DNA of 64,000 nt from Symbiodinium sp. CCMP2592 (taxonomy: Eukaryota > Sar > Dinophyceae > Suessiales > Symbiodiniaceae), in contig CAJNDT010005368.1 of the NCBI GenBank assembly GCA_905221615.1, forward strand, positions 37,501-101,500. The letters are read 5' to 3'. This document shows positions 1-11,212 of this stretch, piece by piece. Positions within the stretch are counted from its first letter, which is position 1; each line of letters starts with the position of its first letter. A program made the position numbers and the translations under genes. Under the pieces are notes generated by a model. It made no database searches, was not told where the DNA came from, and saw only the letters and a list, made by a program, of their open reading frames with translations.

Positions 1-2556
1 GAGCGTTGCTCACCAACTTGCGCCGGGCTCGCAAGGGTGCTGCCCCCGGGCCTTCTGGGTGCACTGCCGAAATTGCGCGTGTGGTCTTGGATGCGGAGGA
101 GTCCATGCAGGCCTTCGCTGATGTTGCGACCCTGCTTGCGCAAGCGCAAATCCCTGCTGCCATCTTGCCGGCGTTTGGACTTGGTCGGGTTGTTGCCCTG
201 AGTAAGCCGAGTGGGGGTACCCGAGGGTTGGTGATCGGAGACTTCTTCAGGCGCATCGTCGCGCGCACACTCGCTCAGCAATTTGGGGGCGCCGTCGAGG
301 CAGCTTGTCCACACCAGTATGCCCTCGGCAATCGTGCTGGTTTGGATGCATTGGTGCATGCTGTGCAGGCTAGGTGCGCTCATGATCCGAACCTCACTGT
401 CGTTTCCTTGGATGCATCCGCCGCCTACGATGGCATCAGCCGCCAGTCGATTCTTCAGGAACTCCGGTCCCAGCCTTCTGCAGCAGCGTTGCTCCCGTTT
501 GCCAGACTGTGGGTGGGTCGTCCTTCCTCGTTTGTGTGGCATCAAGGTACCACCACCCGACATCTGCGCCAAGCCGAAGGCGTAGAGCAAGGGGATCCTT
601 TGAGCCCTGCTCTGTTCTGTTTGGGTTTGCAGCCGGCGCTCAATGACCTTCAGCGTGAGCTCCGCGAGGACCTTGGGGAGCGTGTGTTGGCCTACCTCGA
701 TGATGTCACCATTCTCGCTCCCCCCCACCGCGTCTTGCACCTTGTCCGTCGCTTCGAGCATCACCTCGCCCGTCACACTCGCTTGCGCCTCAATGTGGAT
801 AAGACCGCCATCTGGAACGGCGCTGGCCTTACCCCTCAGGGACTGGGCGAGCTATCGCCGGCTGCCCGTGTGTGGTTCGGGGACCCTGCCCTGGAGCCTT
901 CTTCACGCGGTATCGTGCTGCTAGGTACTCCTTTCGGGGAACCGCGGTTTGTAGCGAGGCACTTGCAAATCCTTGCTGATCGGCACGAGGCTCTCCTCGC
1001 GTCGTTACCCGGACTCGGTGACACTCAGGTTTCGTGGCTATTGCTTCTCTACACAGCTGCCCCTCGCGCCCAGTTTGCCTTGCGCACTCTTCCACCTCGC
1101 CTGACTCAGGAGTTTGCACGCACACACGATGCTCGTGTACTCACAACCTTGAGTGCGTTGTTGCTTGCCGAGGGGCCTGCCCCCTTGCCACCGGCCGCTG
1201 CCCGTGTTGCACAACTTGCCCTCCGTCATGGTGGTCTTGGCTTGCGCAGTGCTGCTTTGCACGCGCCTGCAGCGTTCTGGGCGTCCTGGGCTGACGCAGT
1301 CGCCGTCCTTCGTGTACGGGACGCCGCGCTTGCTACTTCCTTGGTGCAAGCCCTGGACGATGGCCGTGGCGTTGACTGGTCGCCTGTGCAGGACCTAGTA
1401 CAAGCTTCCGACGCCCTTGCTGAGGCTGGCTTTGCGGTCCCACGGTGGGCCGACTTGCCCCAGCCTGGCCCGGCGCCCGCCGCTGACGATGCCGAGCCTG
1501 ATGTCCCCTACCGCGGCTGGCAGCGCTCTGCATCCCGCGCCCTCGACGATGATGCCTCGGTCGCGCACCGCCGCGCCGTCGGGCCTGCTGAACTCGCACT
1601 CCTCGACTCACAATCCGGCCCCTTCGCCGCCAGGTTGCTCACTGTCCGACCTGTTGCTCCTGAGCTCGCCCTCGACTCTGCGCTCTTCCGGGTCCTACTC
1701 CTCCGTCGCTTGCGGCTCCCTTTGCCACTTGCACCTGCGCGATGCCGCTGTGGGCGTCCGCAGGATGCCCTGGGTGACCACATCGCTGCCTGTCCTCGGT
1801 CTGGCGTTCTCAGGGCACGAGGTGGACCGCTCGAACGTGCAGCGGCTCGGGTCTGCCGTGAGGCCGGTGCTGCAGTCGCCACACACGTCCTAGTTCGAGA
1901 CCTGAACCTGCAGGCATCCAGGCATGATGAGCGCCGCATCGAGGTGATCGCCAATGGGCTGCCGTTGTGGGGAGGCTCGCAGCTTGCCGTTGACACTACG
2001 CTCGTCTCGCCACTTACATCGGCTGGTGCGCCCCGGCGCCGGCGCGGCAGCACTGCCGGGGCGGCCTTGGCCGAGGCGCGCAGGGCCAAAGAACGTACCT
2101 ACCCTGAGTTCGCCGACGCCCGTCGGTGTCGCCTGGTTGTCCTCGGTCTTGAAGTTGGTGGTCGCTGGAGTGCCGAAGCTGCCGACTTCCTTCGGTTGCT
2201 CGCGCGGGCGCGAGCACGCAGTGCCGCCGCGTCCCAGTGCGCAGCGTGTGTCGCCGCCTTTGTCGCACGATGGTCTGGGCTTCTCTCCATCGCTGCTGCA
2301 CGCTCCTTCGCTGCCAGCCTGCTGTCCCTTCCGATTTCCAACACTGCCAATCTCGATGGCGAGGCTCCTCTCTTGAGCGATGTCCTTGCCGACTCGTCGG
2401 AGGCGCCTCCTCTCACCTCCCGCATGGGGTGAGCTTCGCTTCGTTCTTAGGAGGTTGGGGGTTTGGTTGGTTCTGGACTTTTGGTTGGTTCCGGTAGCTT
2501 GCTGCACTGGGACCGCGCCGGGAGACTTGCAAAAAGGTCCGAGTAAAAAAAAAAAA
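1..2556 (+). mobile_element. 3' part of a non-LTR (RLE-type) retrotransposon
   Basis: The long RT/endonuclease ORF is followed by about 110 nt of non-coding sequence and a run of 12 A at 2545-2556, as expected for the 3' end of a target-primed (LINE-like) insertion. The 5' part lies outside the window. Immediately after the A-run a hexamer microsatellite begins, so no target-site duplication can be recognised on this side. The intact frame suggests a young copy compared with its neighbours at 4.2-9.5 kb. Confidence 0.85.
6..2432 (+). CDS. Reverse transcriptase / restriction-like endonuclease ORF, 5' partial
   Basis: Encodes the polymerase-endonuclease of a non-LTR retrotransposon. The frame is open at the left edge, so residue 1 here (codon TTG) is not a true start. 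RT motifs are visible: SLDASAAYD around residues 134-142 (motif A, first catalytic Asp 136), EGVEQGDPLSPALF around 191-204, and YLDD at 230-233 (motif C, both Asp present). The C-terminal part has a CCHC-type cluster (C580, C582, H592, C596) followed by an R-x-E...D pattern (E646, D663) and K695. Such a cluster followed by an RPD-x(12-14)-D/E-like motif is the layout of R2-type restriction-like endonucleases, here slightly longer than the textbook spacing. The known family role is nicking the target and copying element RNA onto the nick. No frameshift or stop is seen over 808 codons. Codons are strongly GC3-rich. The family assignment is inference; the RT identity is secure. Confidence 0.92.
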   Translation: MLTNLRRARKGAAPGPSGCTAEIARVVLDAEESMQAFADVATLLAQAQIPAAILPAFGLGRVVALSKPSGGTRGLVIGDFFRRIVARTLAQQFGGAVEAACPHQYALGNRAGLDALVHAVQARCAHDPNLTVVSLDASAAYDGISRQSILQELRSQPSAAALLPFARLWVGRPSSFVWHQGTTTRHLRQAEGVEQGDPLSPALFCLGLQPALNDLQRELREDLGERVLAYLDDVTILAPPHRVLHLVRRFEHHLARHTRLRLNVDKTAIWNGAGLTPQGLGELSPAARVWFGDPALEPSSRGIVLLGTPFGEPRFVARHLQILADRHEALLASLPGLGDTQVSWLLLLYTAAPRAQFALRTLPPRLTQEFARTHDARVLTTLSALLLAEGPAPLPPAAARVAQLALRHGGLGLRSAALHAPAAFWASWADAVAVLRVRDAALATSLVQALDDGRGVDWSPVQDLVQASDALAEAGFAVPRWADLPQPGPAPAADDAEPDVPYRGWQRSASRALDDDASVAHRRAVGPAELALLDSQSGPFAARLLTVRPVAPELALDSALFRVLLLRRLRLPLPLAPARCRCGRPQDALGDHIAACPRSGVLRARGGPLERAAARVCREAGAAVATHVLVRDLNLQASRHDERRIEVIANGLPLWGGSQLAVDTTLVSPLTSAGAPRRRRGSTAGAALAEARRAKERTYPEFADARRCRLVVLGLEVGGRWSAEAADFLRLLARARARSAAASQCAACVAAFVARWSGLLSIAAARSFAASLLSLPISNTANLDGEAPLLSDVLADSSEAPPLTSRMG

Positions 2557-3290
2557 TGCATATCTACATATCTACATATTTCCATGTTTACATATCTACA
2601 TATTTAGATGTATACATATCTACATATCTACATATATACATATATACAAAAAAAATATACATATATACATACATGCATACATATATACATATATACATAT
2701 ATACATATATACATATACACATATATACATATACACATATATACATATACACATATACACATATAGACATATATACATATATACATATACACATATACAC
2801 ATATACACATATAGACATACAGACATACAGACATATAGACATATAGACATATAGACATATAGACATATAGACATATAGACATATAGAGATATATCCATAT
2901 ACACATATAGACATATAGACATGTAGACATATAGACATACAGACATATAGACATATAGACATATAGACATATAGACATATAGACATATAGACATATAGAC
3001 ATATAGACATATAGACATATAGACATATACACATATAGACCTATAGACATATAGACATATAGACATATAGACATATAGACATATAGGCATATAGACATAT
3101 AGACATATAAACATATAGACATATAGACATATATACATATATACATATATACATATATACATATATACATATATACATAAATGCATATATACATTTACAC
3201 TCATATACATATACATATATATATACACATATATCCATATATCCAGATATGCAGATATGCAGATATACAGATATACAGATATACAGGTTT
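2557..3290. repeat. ATATAC/ATATAG hexamer microsatellite
   Basis: About 730 bp of variants of the hexamer ACATAT with blocks of TACATA and blocks of GACATA. It directly follows the A-tail of the retrotransposon. Long minus-strand frames rich in Tyr-Met-Cys-Ile across it are repeat artefacts. Confidence 0.95.
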
Positions 3291-4169
3291 ACATACATCA
3301 CTCTTTTGCTTTTTGGGGCACAGAGTCGGTTCGACCAGCCCATAGGCATGCAAACGTCTAATACAAAGACTGAAACAATTCAATGGCACAGCATACCATA
3401 GCATACCCGATCTTGGACGAAGAAAACCTGAACTCCGGGCAAACTGGCAAGGCTGTGAGCTATGTGGCGTGTGGCCGTATCGATCTCGAGGGCAGCAATA
3501 AATCCATGTTGCCACATGCGAAGTGTCAGGCGAACCAAGTCACATGCGTACTGCAAGTGCGAGGCACGAGGGCGCGAAGGTCTTCCCGATTCTTCCAGCA
3601 ATGGAGACCCTGCGGCTGACTCGAGCCCTGGACACCGACTAATGGGCATGCTTCGGGAAGCTCCTGAAAGAAGCCTAAAGACCTTTCATCCGCGAGCCGG
3701 CAGAGGGCATCGGGATGGGCGTACTGGAATGTACTCGAATCTTTGCCGAAGTGGGACTCGTTCCCTCCAACTCGAGGGCGGGCCCCCGATGCACAGGTTG
3801 GCAGTCCACCTCTCTATCGATCTCTATCGCAGGGAGCCTCACATCGTCAAGAAACAGCATACCAAGTACAACTCCAGTATAACACAGGTGTTGATCGGCA
3901 GGACCCGATCATGGGGAACAGGGTCCAACCACCTGGCAATGTCGGCTTCGCAAACCCAATCGGCAGCACTTGTAAGCAGCCGACGGGCAGGCTCGGACAA
4001 CGAGACATCTATGCCGTGCAACAAGCCATCACGCCATGTGAGAGCAGCAAGCCGGAGCCGTCGAACCAGCAAGCAAACACACGAAAAGGCGGTCCTGACA
4101 TGTCCCCAAAGCTCAGCCGATTCCGAGGCAGTCGGGCAGGCGTCGTACCTTCAATGCTGCACCCAGCCG
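3291..4169. other. No recognisable gene; flank of a degraded retroelement
   Basis: Mixed-composition sequence between the microsatellite and the second RT copy. Frames of 60-240 codons exist in several phases but none shows a domain. It may include 5' sequence of the degraded element at 4170. Confidence 0.4.
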
Positions 4170-6000
4170 ACAACAAGCCGCCGTCCCGCCTGAGGACATG
4201 GCCGAGCGCCAGCGCGAACTGGCCTGCGCCAAGGTTCGCAAAGGCGAGCTTTCGCGGGCACGGCTAGTGTTGACCGCGGCCGATATAGCACCGGGCAATG
4301 ATGCTACGTGGGCCGCACTGACCGACCCGGTTCGCCGCCCGCCAGAGCCTCGCACCGCGATTCCGCAGGCGCTGCTCGAATTCCAACCGGCCCAGCTTCC
4401 CAAGCTCAGTGTCAAAGCCTTCTTAGCCTTAGCGGCTCACATCCGCGCGGCTCTGGCCATGCAACCCGACACGGTTGTAGTGTCCCTCGACGGCCGCAGC
4501 GCATACGACTGTATGTCCCGCGCAGACTTCCTCACGAAGCTGCACCAGGTGGCCCCAGAACTGCTCCCCTTCGTCAGGTTGTTTTATGGCCAACCGTCAA
4601 CCGTCCACATACTGCTGGTGGGACGAACAGGGACGTTGCCGCGACATCCGGCAGGCCGAAGGTTGCGAACAGGGCGATGCATTAGCCCCGGCATTGTTTG
4701 CGATTGGACAGCACGATGCGCTCGTCCGCGCAGCCGAGGCTTTGCACCGTCACGACCGCCTCATTGCGTTGTGGGATAACTTGTACGTCGTGACCACCCC
4801 AGGCCGTGCCCACAATGCGCTGGACACGACCGTAGCGGCGGTGGCCACGCACTGCGGCATATCGTCCAATCTGGGCAAGACCCGCGCCATCGCCTCCGTG
4901 CCAGGACCGCCTCCCCCAGGCATCGCTGCACTCGGTGACGATGTTTGGCGGGGCGATAAGCCGCCTCCTGACCGAGGAGTGGTCGTTCTTGGTTCACCCA
5001 TTGGCCATCCGGACTTCATCCACGCGTGGGTCGACGAACGCATGCGCACCGAGCAACAGCTGCTGGACCACTTGCCGCAGCTGCCGGACCTCCAATGCGC
5101 ATGGTTGCTCCTGCACATGCGTGCGGCGCCGCGGGCAAACCACGCCATGTCAGCCGCATACGCCACGGCCATCCACGGCCTACGACGAGGCAATCTGGCA
5201 GACGTTGCAGGCATGTCTGGGTGTGGTTTCCGAACTGGAAGCAGAACAGGCCCGCGAACTTGCGACACTCCCTGCCGCACTCGGTGGCCTCGGCTTGCAG
5301 TCGGCCAAGTGGTCGAACGCGCTTGGCTGCGCGTGTAGGCGCGGAATGCCAGGTCGTGCCACAGCAGTGGCTCGCCCACACAACGGCCCCAGGCGTGCGA
5401 TCTGACGACCGCCGACGCCTCGATGTGGTCGTGTATGGGGCCACGTCCAACGGGGGAGCGCTCTGCTGCGACGCGACACTCGTGTCGCCGCTGACCCGCA
5501 CTGGACACCCGCAACCGTGCGCGGACGCAACGGATGGTGCAGTGCTGCGTGTCGCCGAGCGCCGCAAGCAGGCAGCCTACCCCGAGCCTACGCGCGGCGG
5601 GCCCCAACACCTGGTCGTGCTGGGGAGCGGGGTCGGAGGCCGATGGAATGCGCAGGTTCTTTGTTTCCTGCGCGATCTCGTCCGCCTCCGTGCGCAACGA
5701 GCACCGCCTGCTGTCCGTGCCGCTGCTGCCGGAGGCTGGTTGAAGCGATGGCAAGGCATCGTATCCATCGCAGTGCAACAAGCCGTAGCGGGCACGGCCC
5801 TCGGTCACGCGTGGCCGGCCCAGGACCGACTGGGGGGCCCAGCCTGGACAGGGTGCTGGACCTTGCCGAAGGCGCCGGGGCGAGTCGTCTGCCGCTCCGG
5901 CCGTAGGTTTTTGCTAGGCGTAGCCAGGCGGTGTGAAAGGGTACTGCCATTGGCATCCCGGACAACAGGCAGCTGGAAAAAAACGTGTCAAAAAAAAAAA
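4170..6000 (+). pseudogene. Degraded RT/restriction-like endonuclease retrotransposon, second subfamily
   Basis: A relative of the ORF at 6-2432 broken into several frames. The segment at 4198-4590 carries SLDGRSAYD (motif A). The frame then shifts near 4595 and continues as RQAEGCEQGDALAPALF. The catalytic YLDD position reads LWDN, so the second catalytic Asp is lost. Another shift near 5175 leads to ALGGLGLQSA, and near 5330 the frame changes again to the endonuclease part RRLDVVVYGA...CCDATLVSPLT. About 100 residues between the N-terminal segment and motif A, and the CCHC cluster before the endonuclease, are missing compared with the intact copy. An A-run at 5990-6000 marks the 3' end. The endonuclease sequence differs clearly from the first element, which indicates two subfamilies. 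Confidence 0.85.
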
Positions 6001-6257
6001 CTGGGAAGGTGCAAACAGTCTAAAACCTCGGCAGAAGGACGATGAAGTTCGTCCTCAACGAACGCCTCCCCAACAAGGGGGGGTGGCTTTGGGTGTGTAA
6101 AGGCGGGGCACAGATCAGCCCAGGGTCTGCCGCCTTCCTGCCCGCGGGCAAGTCCTCGCGCTTGCGGAGTCGGGCGGGCGGAGTCGCCTCCCGCTCCGGT
6201 GAGCGGGAGGGTCCACCGTAGCGCTGGTACGCTTGCGTGGTAAGAAAAAAAGAAACG

Positions 6258-6800
6258 ATTCCATGGCAATGTCGCGTTGCCTCGTGTGTATTCCCATTTA
6301 TTGCAGAGTGCGTCGGGGATCGCAGGGGCACATAGACCGAAGCCTCTGCAATTCGGAATACGGAGGTACCGGATTCTGCAACAAGTTACTTTTTCAGCGG
6401 ATCTGAGCAGCATCTTGGGGATTCCTTTGGCACCGCTACGTTGCCTCGGGCATATTTTAATGTAGTGCAGAGGGCATCAGGGCACGTGGAACCAAACCAT
6501 GCGCAAATTAAGTAAGCCTCGAATCAGATCTGATGGGGATTCCACGGCAGTTTCACCTTGCCTTTAGTGTAGTGCAGCATAATTTATGGCAGAAAGCATA
6601 AAGACACGTAAACCGAAGCGGAATACGGAAAAGGGGCACGTAAACGGAGACCCGGTGCAATCGGACGACGGAGGCACGTGAGGCATCGAGTTGTGGGCAG
6701 CATTTTGAAAATTCCACGACGCCCCGAAACCTGCCAATCGAAGCATTTGTGCGGAGGAAACGAGCATTCATTGATCCTATCTGATCTGCACAGCATTACA
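6258..6800. repeat. Strongly diverged tandem repeat, units about 120-150 bp
   Basis: The words ATTCCA-GGCA, TTGCCT..GTGTA, GCAGA..GC.TC.GGGGCAC and ACCGAAGC recur in the same order about three times (starts near 6258, 6418 and 6538). Divergence is high, so limits are approximate. No coding signal. Confidence 0.4.
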
Positions 6801-7890
6801 CCTTGCGTATGCATCCGGATGGCAACCCCGCGTTTCATAGCAGAAAAAGCACCGAACCCTTGCTGAGATGACTCGAGCAGCAGGATGTTTTGCAGCGGCT
6901 CTTGCGCCATTTAGTTTCATGGAAGTATCTCAAAGGCACGATCGAAAAAATAGAGACGTTCGCATGCCGTCATGCCGTGGGAGCCTTCAAACATCGAATA
7001 TTGTGGCGGAACGCCACGCCAAGCTTCATCCTGAAAAGTTTGATAGGTTGGAACGAATATCCACCGATACCGACAAGCACGTCCATCACAAAACATGTTT
7101 ACTGCAGAATCCTACGTCGCACGTATCATTCGCAGGCCTCGTCTCCATCTGGCGTGCAACACCACGCCAGCACGGTGCCCTATATTGGCTGCGCCCGAAT
7201 GTGTCCCGGGGCGTGATGACGCGCGGTGCTGCGCATAAGCTCGGGAAAAGCCTGTGCATGGGTCAGATCGCAGGGGGTATTTGGCGGAGCTGCAGGTGCT
7301 GGATTTCAAAAAAATTCGATACTACAATGCGAAAAAGCATATTTTTTTTTTCAGCGGGCCGGTCCCAACACCAAACCTCTGGATCCTTCCATTCGTCGGA
7401 AACTTGGGAAAAAAACCGACAAGGAACCAAAATGCAAAAACAAAACAACCATGGAGACTCGAAACGCAAAAAAAGTGGGGAGGAACAGGGACAAAAGCCA
7501 GTGTTGGCCAAGAGTTGCCACCCCAAAGCAGCATCCTCGCCGACTTACCTTTCCAGCTCCTTTCGTCAGCTACGTGGTGTGAACATGCGTGAACACGCTC
7601 TGCACGCGACCTTCTGCCGTGGGTTGTCGCCTTGGTTTTGGGCGTGTGCGCAATGATCGCGCTGTTTCGGGCGTTGGAAAACAATACTAACAAATACCTT
7701 AGGACAAACGATATCATGCGCCGATGTATGACAGAACTGTAGCTGGCACCATATTGAAAAAATGGCACGGAGGGAAAGCACCTTCGCGCCTCCACGGGGA
7801 CGGCTTTGTCTTCTTGGATGACTTTCACCTCACCACTTTGCCCGAGCTGAACCTTGGTAATCATGCCTCGTGCACCCTTCCCAGACGGAG
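6801..7890. other. No recognisable gene
   Basis: Frames up to 274 codons occur on both strands but overlap without a recognisable domain. Short A-runs are present near 7310-7480. Confidence 0.35.
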
Positions 7891-8080
7891 GTGGCACGGT
7901 ATGCAGCAGCACGCGATGCAGCTGTGGAATGCGGTGGGGAACGTTCCTCTCAGGCATAGGCAGCAGCGCGACGTGCAAAGTGCTTGGCAAGTAGCTGGTC
8001 TTCCCGCAGCTCTCGGGGTGTTGGGACTCCAGTCCGCGGAGCGCACCAGCCCTGTGGACCTCTGCAGCATACTGGGCTTC
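7891..8080 (+). pseudogene. RT-element fragment (region C-terminal to the RT palm)
   Basis: A plus-strand frame reads GLPAALGVLGLQSAERTSPV, matching the ALRHGGLGLRSAALHAPAAF region of the intact element (its residues 406-424). It lies upstream of a fragment carrying motif A, the reverse of the normal order, so 7.9-8.6 kb holds rearranged pieces or two truncated copies. Confidence 0.65.
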
Positions 8081-8159
8081 CTGGGCCTTCCCACATGTGT
8101 CGCGGAACTTGACTGGTCCTTCACCGGCGGCAGCATGCCGTAGCATGAACCTTCATCAC

Positions 8160-8640
8160 GCCATACCAGACTTCCAACGCTCGCACCCGCTTGCTCGCTG
8201 GGTGTTGGCGCACCTGCTCAACCATCACCACGCAGGGGGTTCGGTCCCATGGTTGTCTTTGGATGGGCGCAGTGCTTACAGCACCATCAGCCGGTGGGAC
8301 AATGCGGGACGAGTGTGTGAGGTAGGATGAAGTAGGCAAGCTCAAGGTGTCGAGCACCGCGACCCTCTCGCACCGAGGCTTTACGTGCTTGGCCAACACG
8401 ACTCGCTAGTAGCGGCGAGTGCCTCCTTCCAGCGTGATGAGCGCCTTCCTTGCTCCCCCGTGCTGCTTCCTAAACGACCCTCTACATCGTCACCGTCCCG
8501 GAACTCGCAGCGCCACTGCTGTGTGACAGGCGGAGATGCACCACACGGAACAGACGCCCTGGGCGCGGATGTTTGGTGCGGCAACCTGGGTGGTGGCACT
8601 GGCTAGACGCCCTGCAGCCGGGTGAAGCAGTGCTGCTAAT
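8160..8640 (+). pseudogene. RT-element fragment with palm motif A and GDPL-like motif
   Basis: Reads SLDGRSAYSTISR (degraded motif A, second Asp replaced), then after a frameshift AQGVEHRDPLAPRLYVLGQH (QGDPLSP degraded to HRDPLAP), then DALGADVWCG. YLDD is not found. Closest in wording to the copy at 4170-6000. Confidence 0.75.
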
Positions 8641-8979
8641 CGGGGTCATCCGAGAATCAGCGGACGTGCTCGTCTGCGCGCACCACCACATTTCGCCGGC
8701 AGGCGCCCAAGCACCCCAACAGATGATCTCAAGGCAAGCAGATGCTTGCTTCAGCGGGCCAACGTGTCGTGGTCCTTCAACCACCCAAAGGCAAAGCAAA
8801 CGGATCTGCGCATGTCGCAGGGCTGGCCCGCTTCCACCAGCAGCTGACCCAAGCAAGCCAAAGGAGGGAACTGGGCGTTACAAGCAGTTGGTGCAGCGGC
8901 GCGGACGTGTTTTTCAAGGCAAATATGGCATACAGGCATATATGCCATACACTTCGGGGAGCAAGCTGTGAAGGGTTGC

Positions 8980-9560
8980 TTACTCTGAAAGGCCCCGTGC
9001 CCAAACGCACAATGGCACGGCAGTGGGAAGCCCGCCTTGAGCCAAAGTGGCTAATATTGGACCAACCGAAACCATAGCACGGCGTGCGATTCGTAGGGCG
9101 GCACCGCGAGTGTGGTCGCTTTTTTGCACGGGATCGCTGAAGCATCTAAGGCCAACCAGCGTTGTGTCAACGGCAAATTGTGCACCACCCCAAAGAAATA
9201 GCCAATTGGCAAGCTCTTCCATGTGCTCTTGTCTTCGCAGGCCGGGATGAGCGGGGTAACATTTCTACAGCGACCTGTGCTCCAGCTTCCCGACATGCAC
9301 CTGCGGCTGCACGCTTGAGTAAGGGGCTGCCTCTGGCACGTAAGACACCCAAGCACAGGCGTGACATGGTCGCCGAAATGGTCATGCTGTTGGCGGCATT
9401 GGCAATGAGATAACGCAAGTGGCCCCGGGAGGCGCAAGCACCGCATCAGTGTGGAAGCAGGCAGAGTCCAAAGACAGCTCCGGGCTAGTATGAATAACAT
9501 TCTATAGAACACTTCTCGCAGCACGCTCGCAGGTTGTGCTCCCGTGCCGTTGCACCGGAT
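8980..9560 (-). pseudogene. RT-element 3' fragment: CCHC cluster and endonuclease, reversed
   Basis: On the minus strand the C-terminal part of the 6-2432 subfamily is spread over three frames: HCQCRQQHDHFGDHV (CCHC cluster), then GVLRARGSPLLKRAAAG and CREAGAQVAVE, then FLWGGAQFAVDTTLVG. These equal residues of about 545-700 of the intact ORF. Several frameshifts show it is dead. Opposite orientation to the other copies. Confidence 0.8.
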
Positions 9561-10897
9561 GCCCGATGGGTCGGTGTCCACCCTTCTCCGAGACCATGCC
9601 CCACTTAGCTCGCGGTCGACACCGCGCCTGGTTCTGAACTCTGCGGAAAAGTTGGGAGGCGATGAGTTCCCAGGCCGCAAACCGGCCCCCGGAAAGTCAA
9701 CTACACAGAGTTGGATCTCTCCGCCTGTTAGAGTGATGGACCGCACCGGACCCGTGTTACGCTGGCCAAGGGCTGGCCGTTGTAGAGCCGTTCGGGCGAG
9801 TGCTCCATCAGGACGGGAGGGGTGCGAAACGGAGCGAAGGCAAGACGCGGGGACGCCGAAACACGTGTTTGACATTGATCCTCCTGCAATTCAGCAAGTG
9901 GCGCTGTCGTCCACGCACGCACGAGCTCGCTGGCCAGAAGATGATCCTTGAAGGAGAGGCAGGGCGAGCTCAAAGGCGGCGCTGGCGCGGGCCAAGCGGA
10001 GGAGGAGGAGGAGGAGGAGGACCAACGACAGAAGACATATTTGATGCAGACGAGCCGTCCAAAAGGACAGGCCATTATCTGAAGACGGTTCTCGGATGTT
10101 GGTTGATCGTGCGAAACGGACCGGCGTTCGACGTTGACCCTCCTGTCGGGAATGTCACAAGGACATGGACGCAAGCTTTCATGTATCGGTAGCTGTCGCA
10201 ACGTTTTTGCATTTTTGCGAGATGCACCAAGCAATGCGGGTGCAGACAAATATCGCGGAGCATCGTACATGCAACGTCGACATACGATCACTGCAGCAAC
10301 ATGCGATGAAGGGACCTGCGCGTGGGCAGGAGTGCTGAACACTGATTCCTCATCCTCCCATTCCAGTCTCGCGGCCACAAGCCTTCGAAAAATAGACACT
10401 AGGCAGCTTACATCATGGGCAGCCCGTGCGACAGCATCGAAGCTTCAAGATCTCCTCAACTTTTTCGACCACTCTCGCAAACCACGCATCGGAAGCTGTC
10501 AGGACGTCCCGGGGACATCTCAATCCTGGCAGGGCGCTGCATCTCGGGGACAAGGGATCCCGACAATTCCACAGCTTCGTGAAAGGCTCAAGCTTGGGGT
10601 TTTAGCCGTGAAAGGCACCTTTCAACATGATCGTCAAGCTCGGGTCGGAATAATCAAAAAGAGGCTTGGGGTGTATGGCTTGGGGGCCGGGTTGGGTTTA
10701 GGTTGAGGAGGTTAAGTAAGGGTTTGGGCCAGGGTGGATTGAAACTTCATGTTTGCCTTTGGGGCCCAAATCTCCCGAGTTCGGCACGCAATGCAGAGGC
10801 AACGCCGAAAACACCTGAATGCCAATCCCTAAAACCCAGGCACGCCAAACCCAACTCCTCCGAAACCCGAAACCGGAAACCTCTACCCAAGTACTTC
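9561..10897. other. No recognisable gene; short GGA repeat at 10001-10020
   Basis: GC-rich sequence with overlapping frames on both strands and no domain. From about 10.6 kb the text changes to G/T-rich TTTAGGG-like sequence, the start of the intron-like landscape. Confidence 0.35.
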
Positions 10898-10996
10898 GGT
10901 GCCTTAATGATTAGAATAGGGTTTTGAAACCCATTATATATAACTATAGAAGGAACCCTCGAAATAGTATAGGTAATTATCAAGGCCCCTGTATTA
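10898..10996. mobile_element. Palindromic element, family A
   Basis: Ends GTGCCTTAATGATTAGAATAGG and, inverted, ATAGGTAATTATCAAGGCCCC, with the family core 'AGAATAGGGTTTTG..CCCATTAT...GGAACCC' between. Diverged copy about 100 bp long. No coding capacity, so non-autonomous (MITE or introner). Confidence 0.7.
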
Positions 10997-11212
10997 GCTT
11001 CCGACATGTCTTCGAAAGCTTCAAGGATTTGACAGCGATTCGGAGCTAGGGATAGCCCAAATTGGGGTTTGGGGCTTCGGGTGGAGTGGAGCTTCGAGTT
11101 AGAGGCTTGGGGCTTGGGTCTTGTGTTTGCGGGTGGCCTGAACTCTCCACCCTGCCAGTCCTACGATCTCTAAGCACCCTGAACCCCACACAAAGTGATC
11201 CAAGGAAGGCAC

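Noticed and set aside
2588..3349. Long minus-strand frames rich in Tyr, Met, Cys and Ile
   Set aside because: Translation of the ACATAT microsatellite; composition is purely the repeat.
7322..8146. 274-codon minus-strand ORF
   Set aside because: Overlaps plus-strand RT remnants and A-runs and has no recognisable domain.
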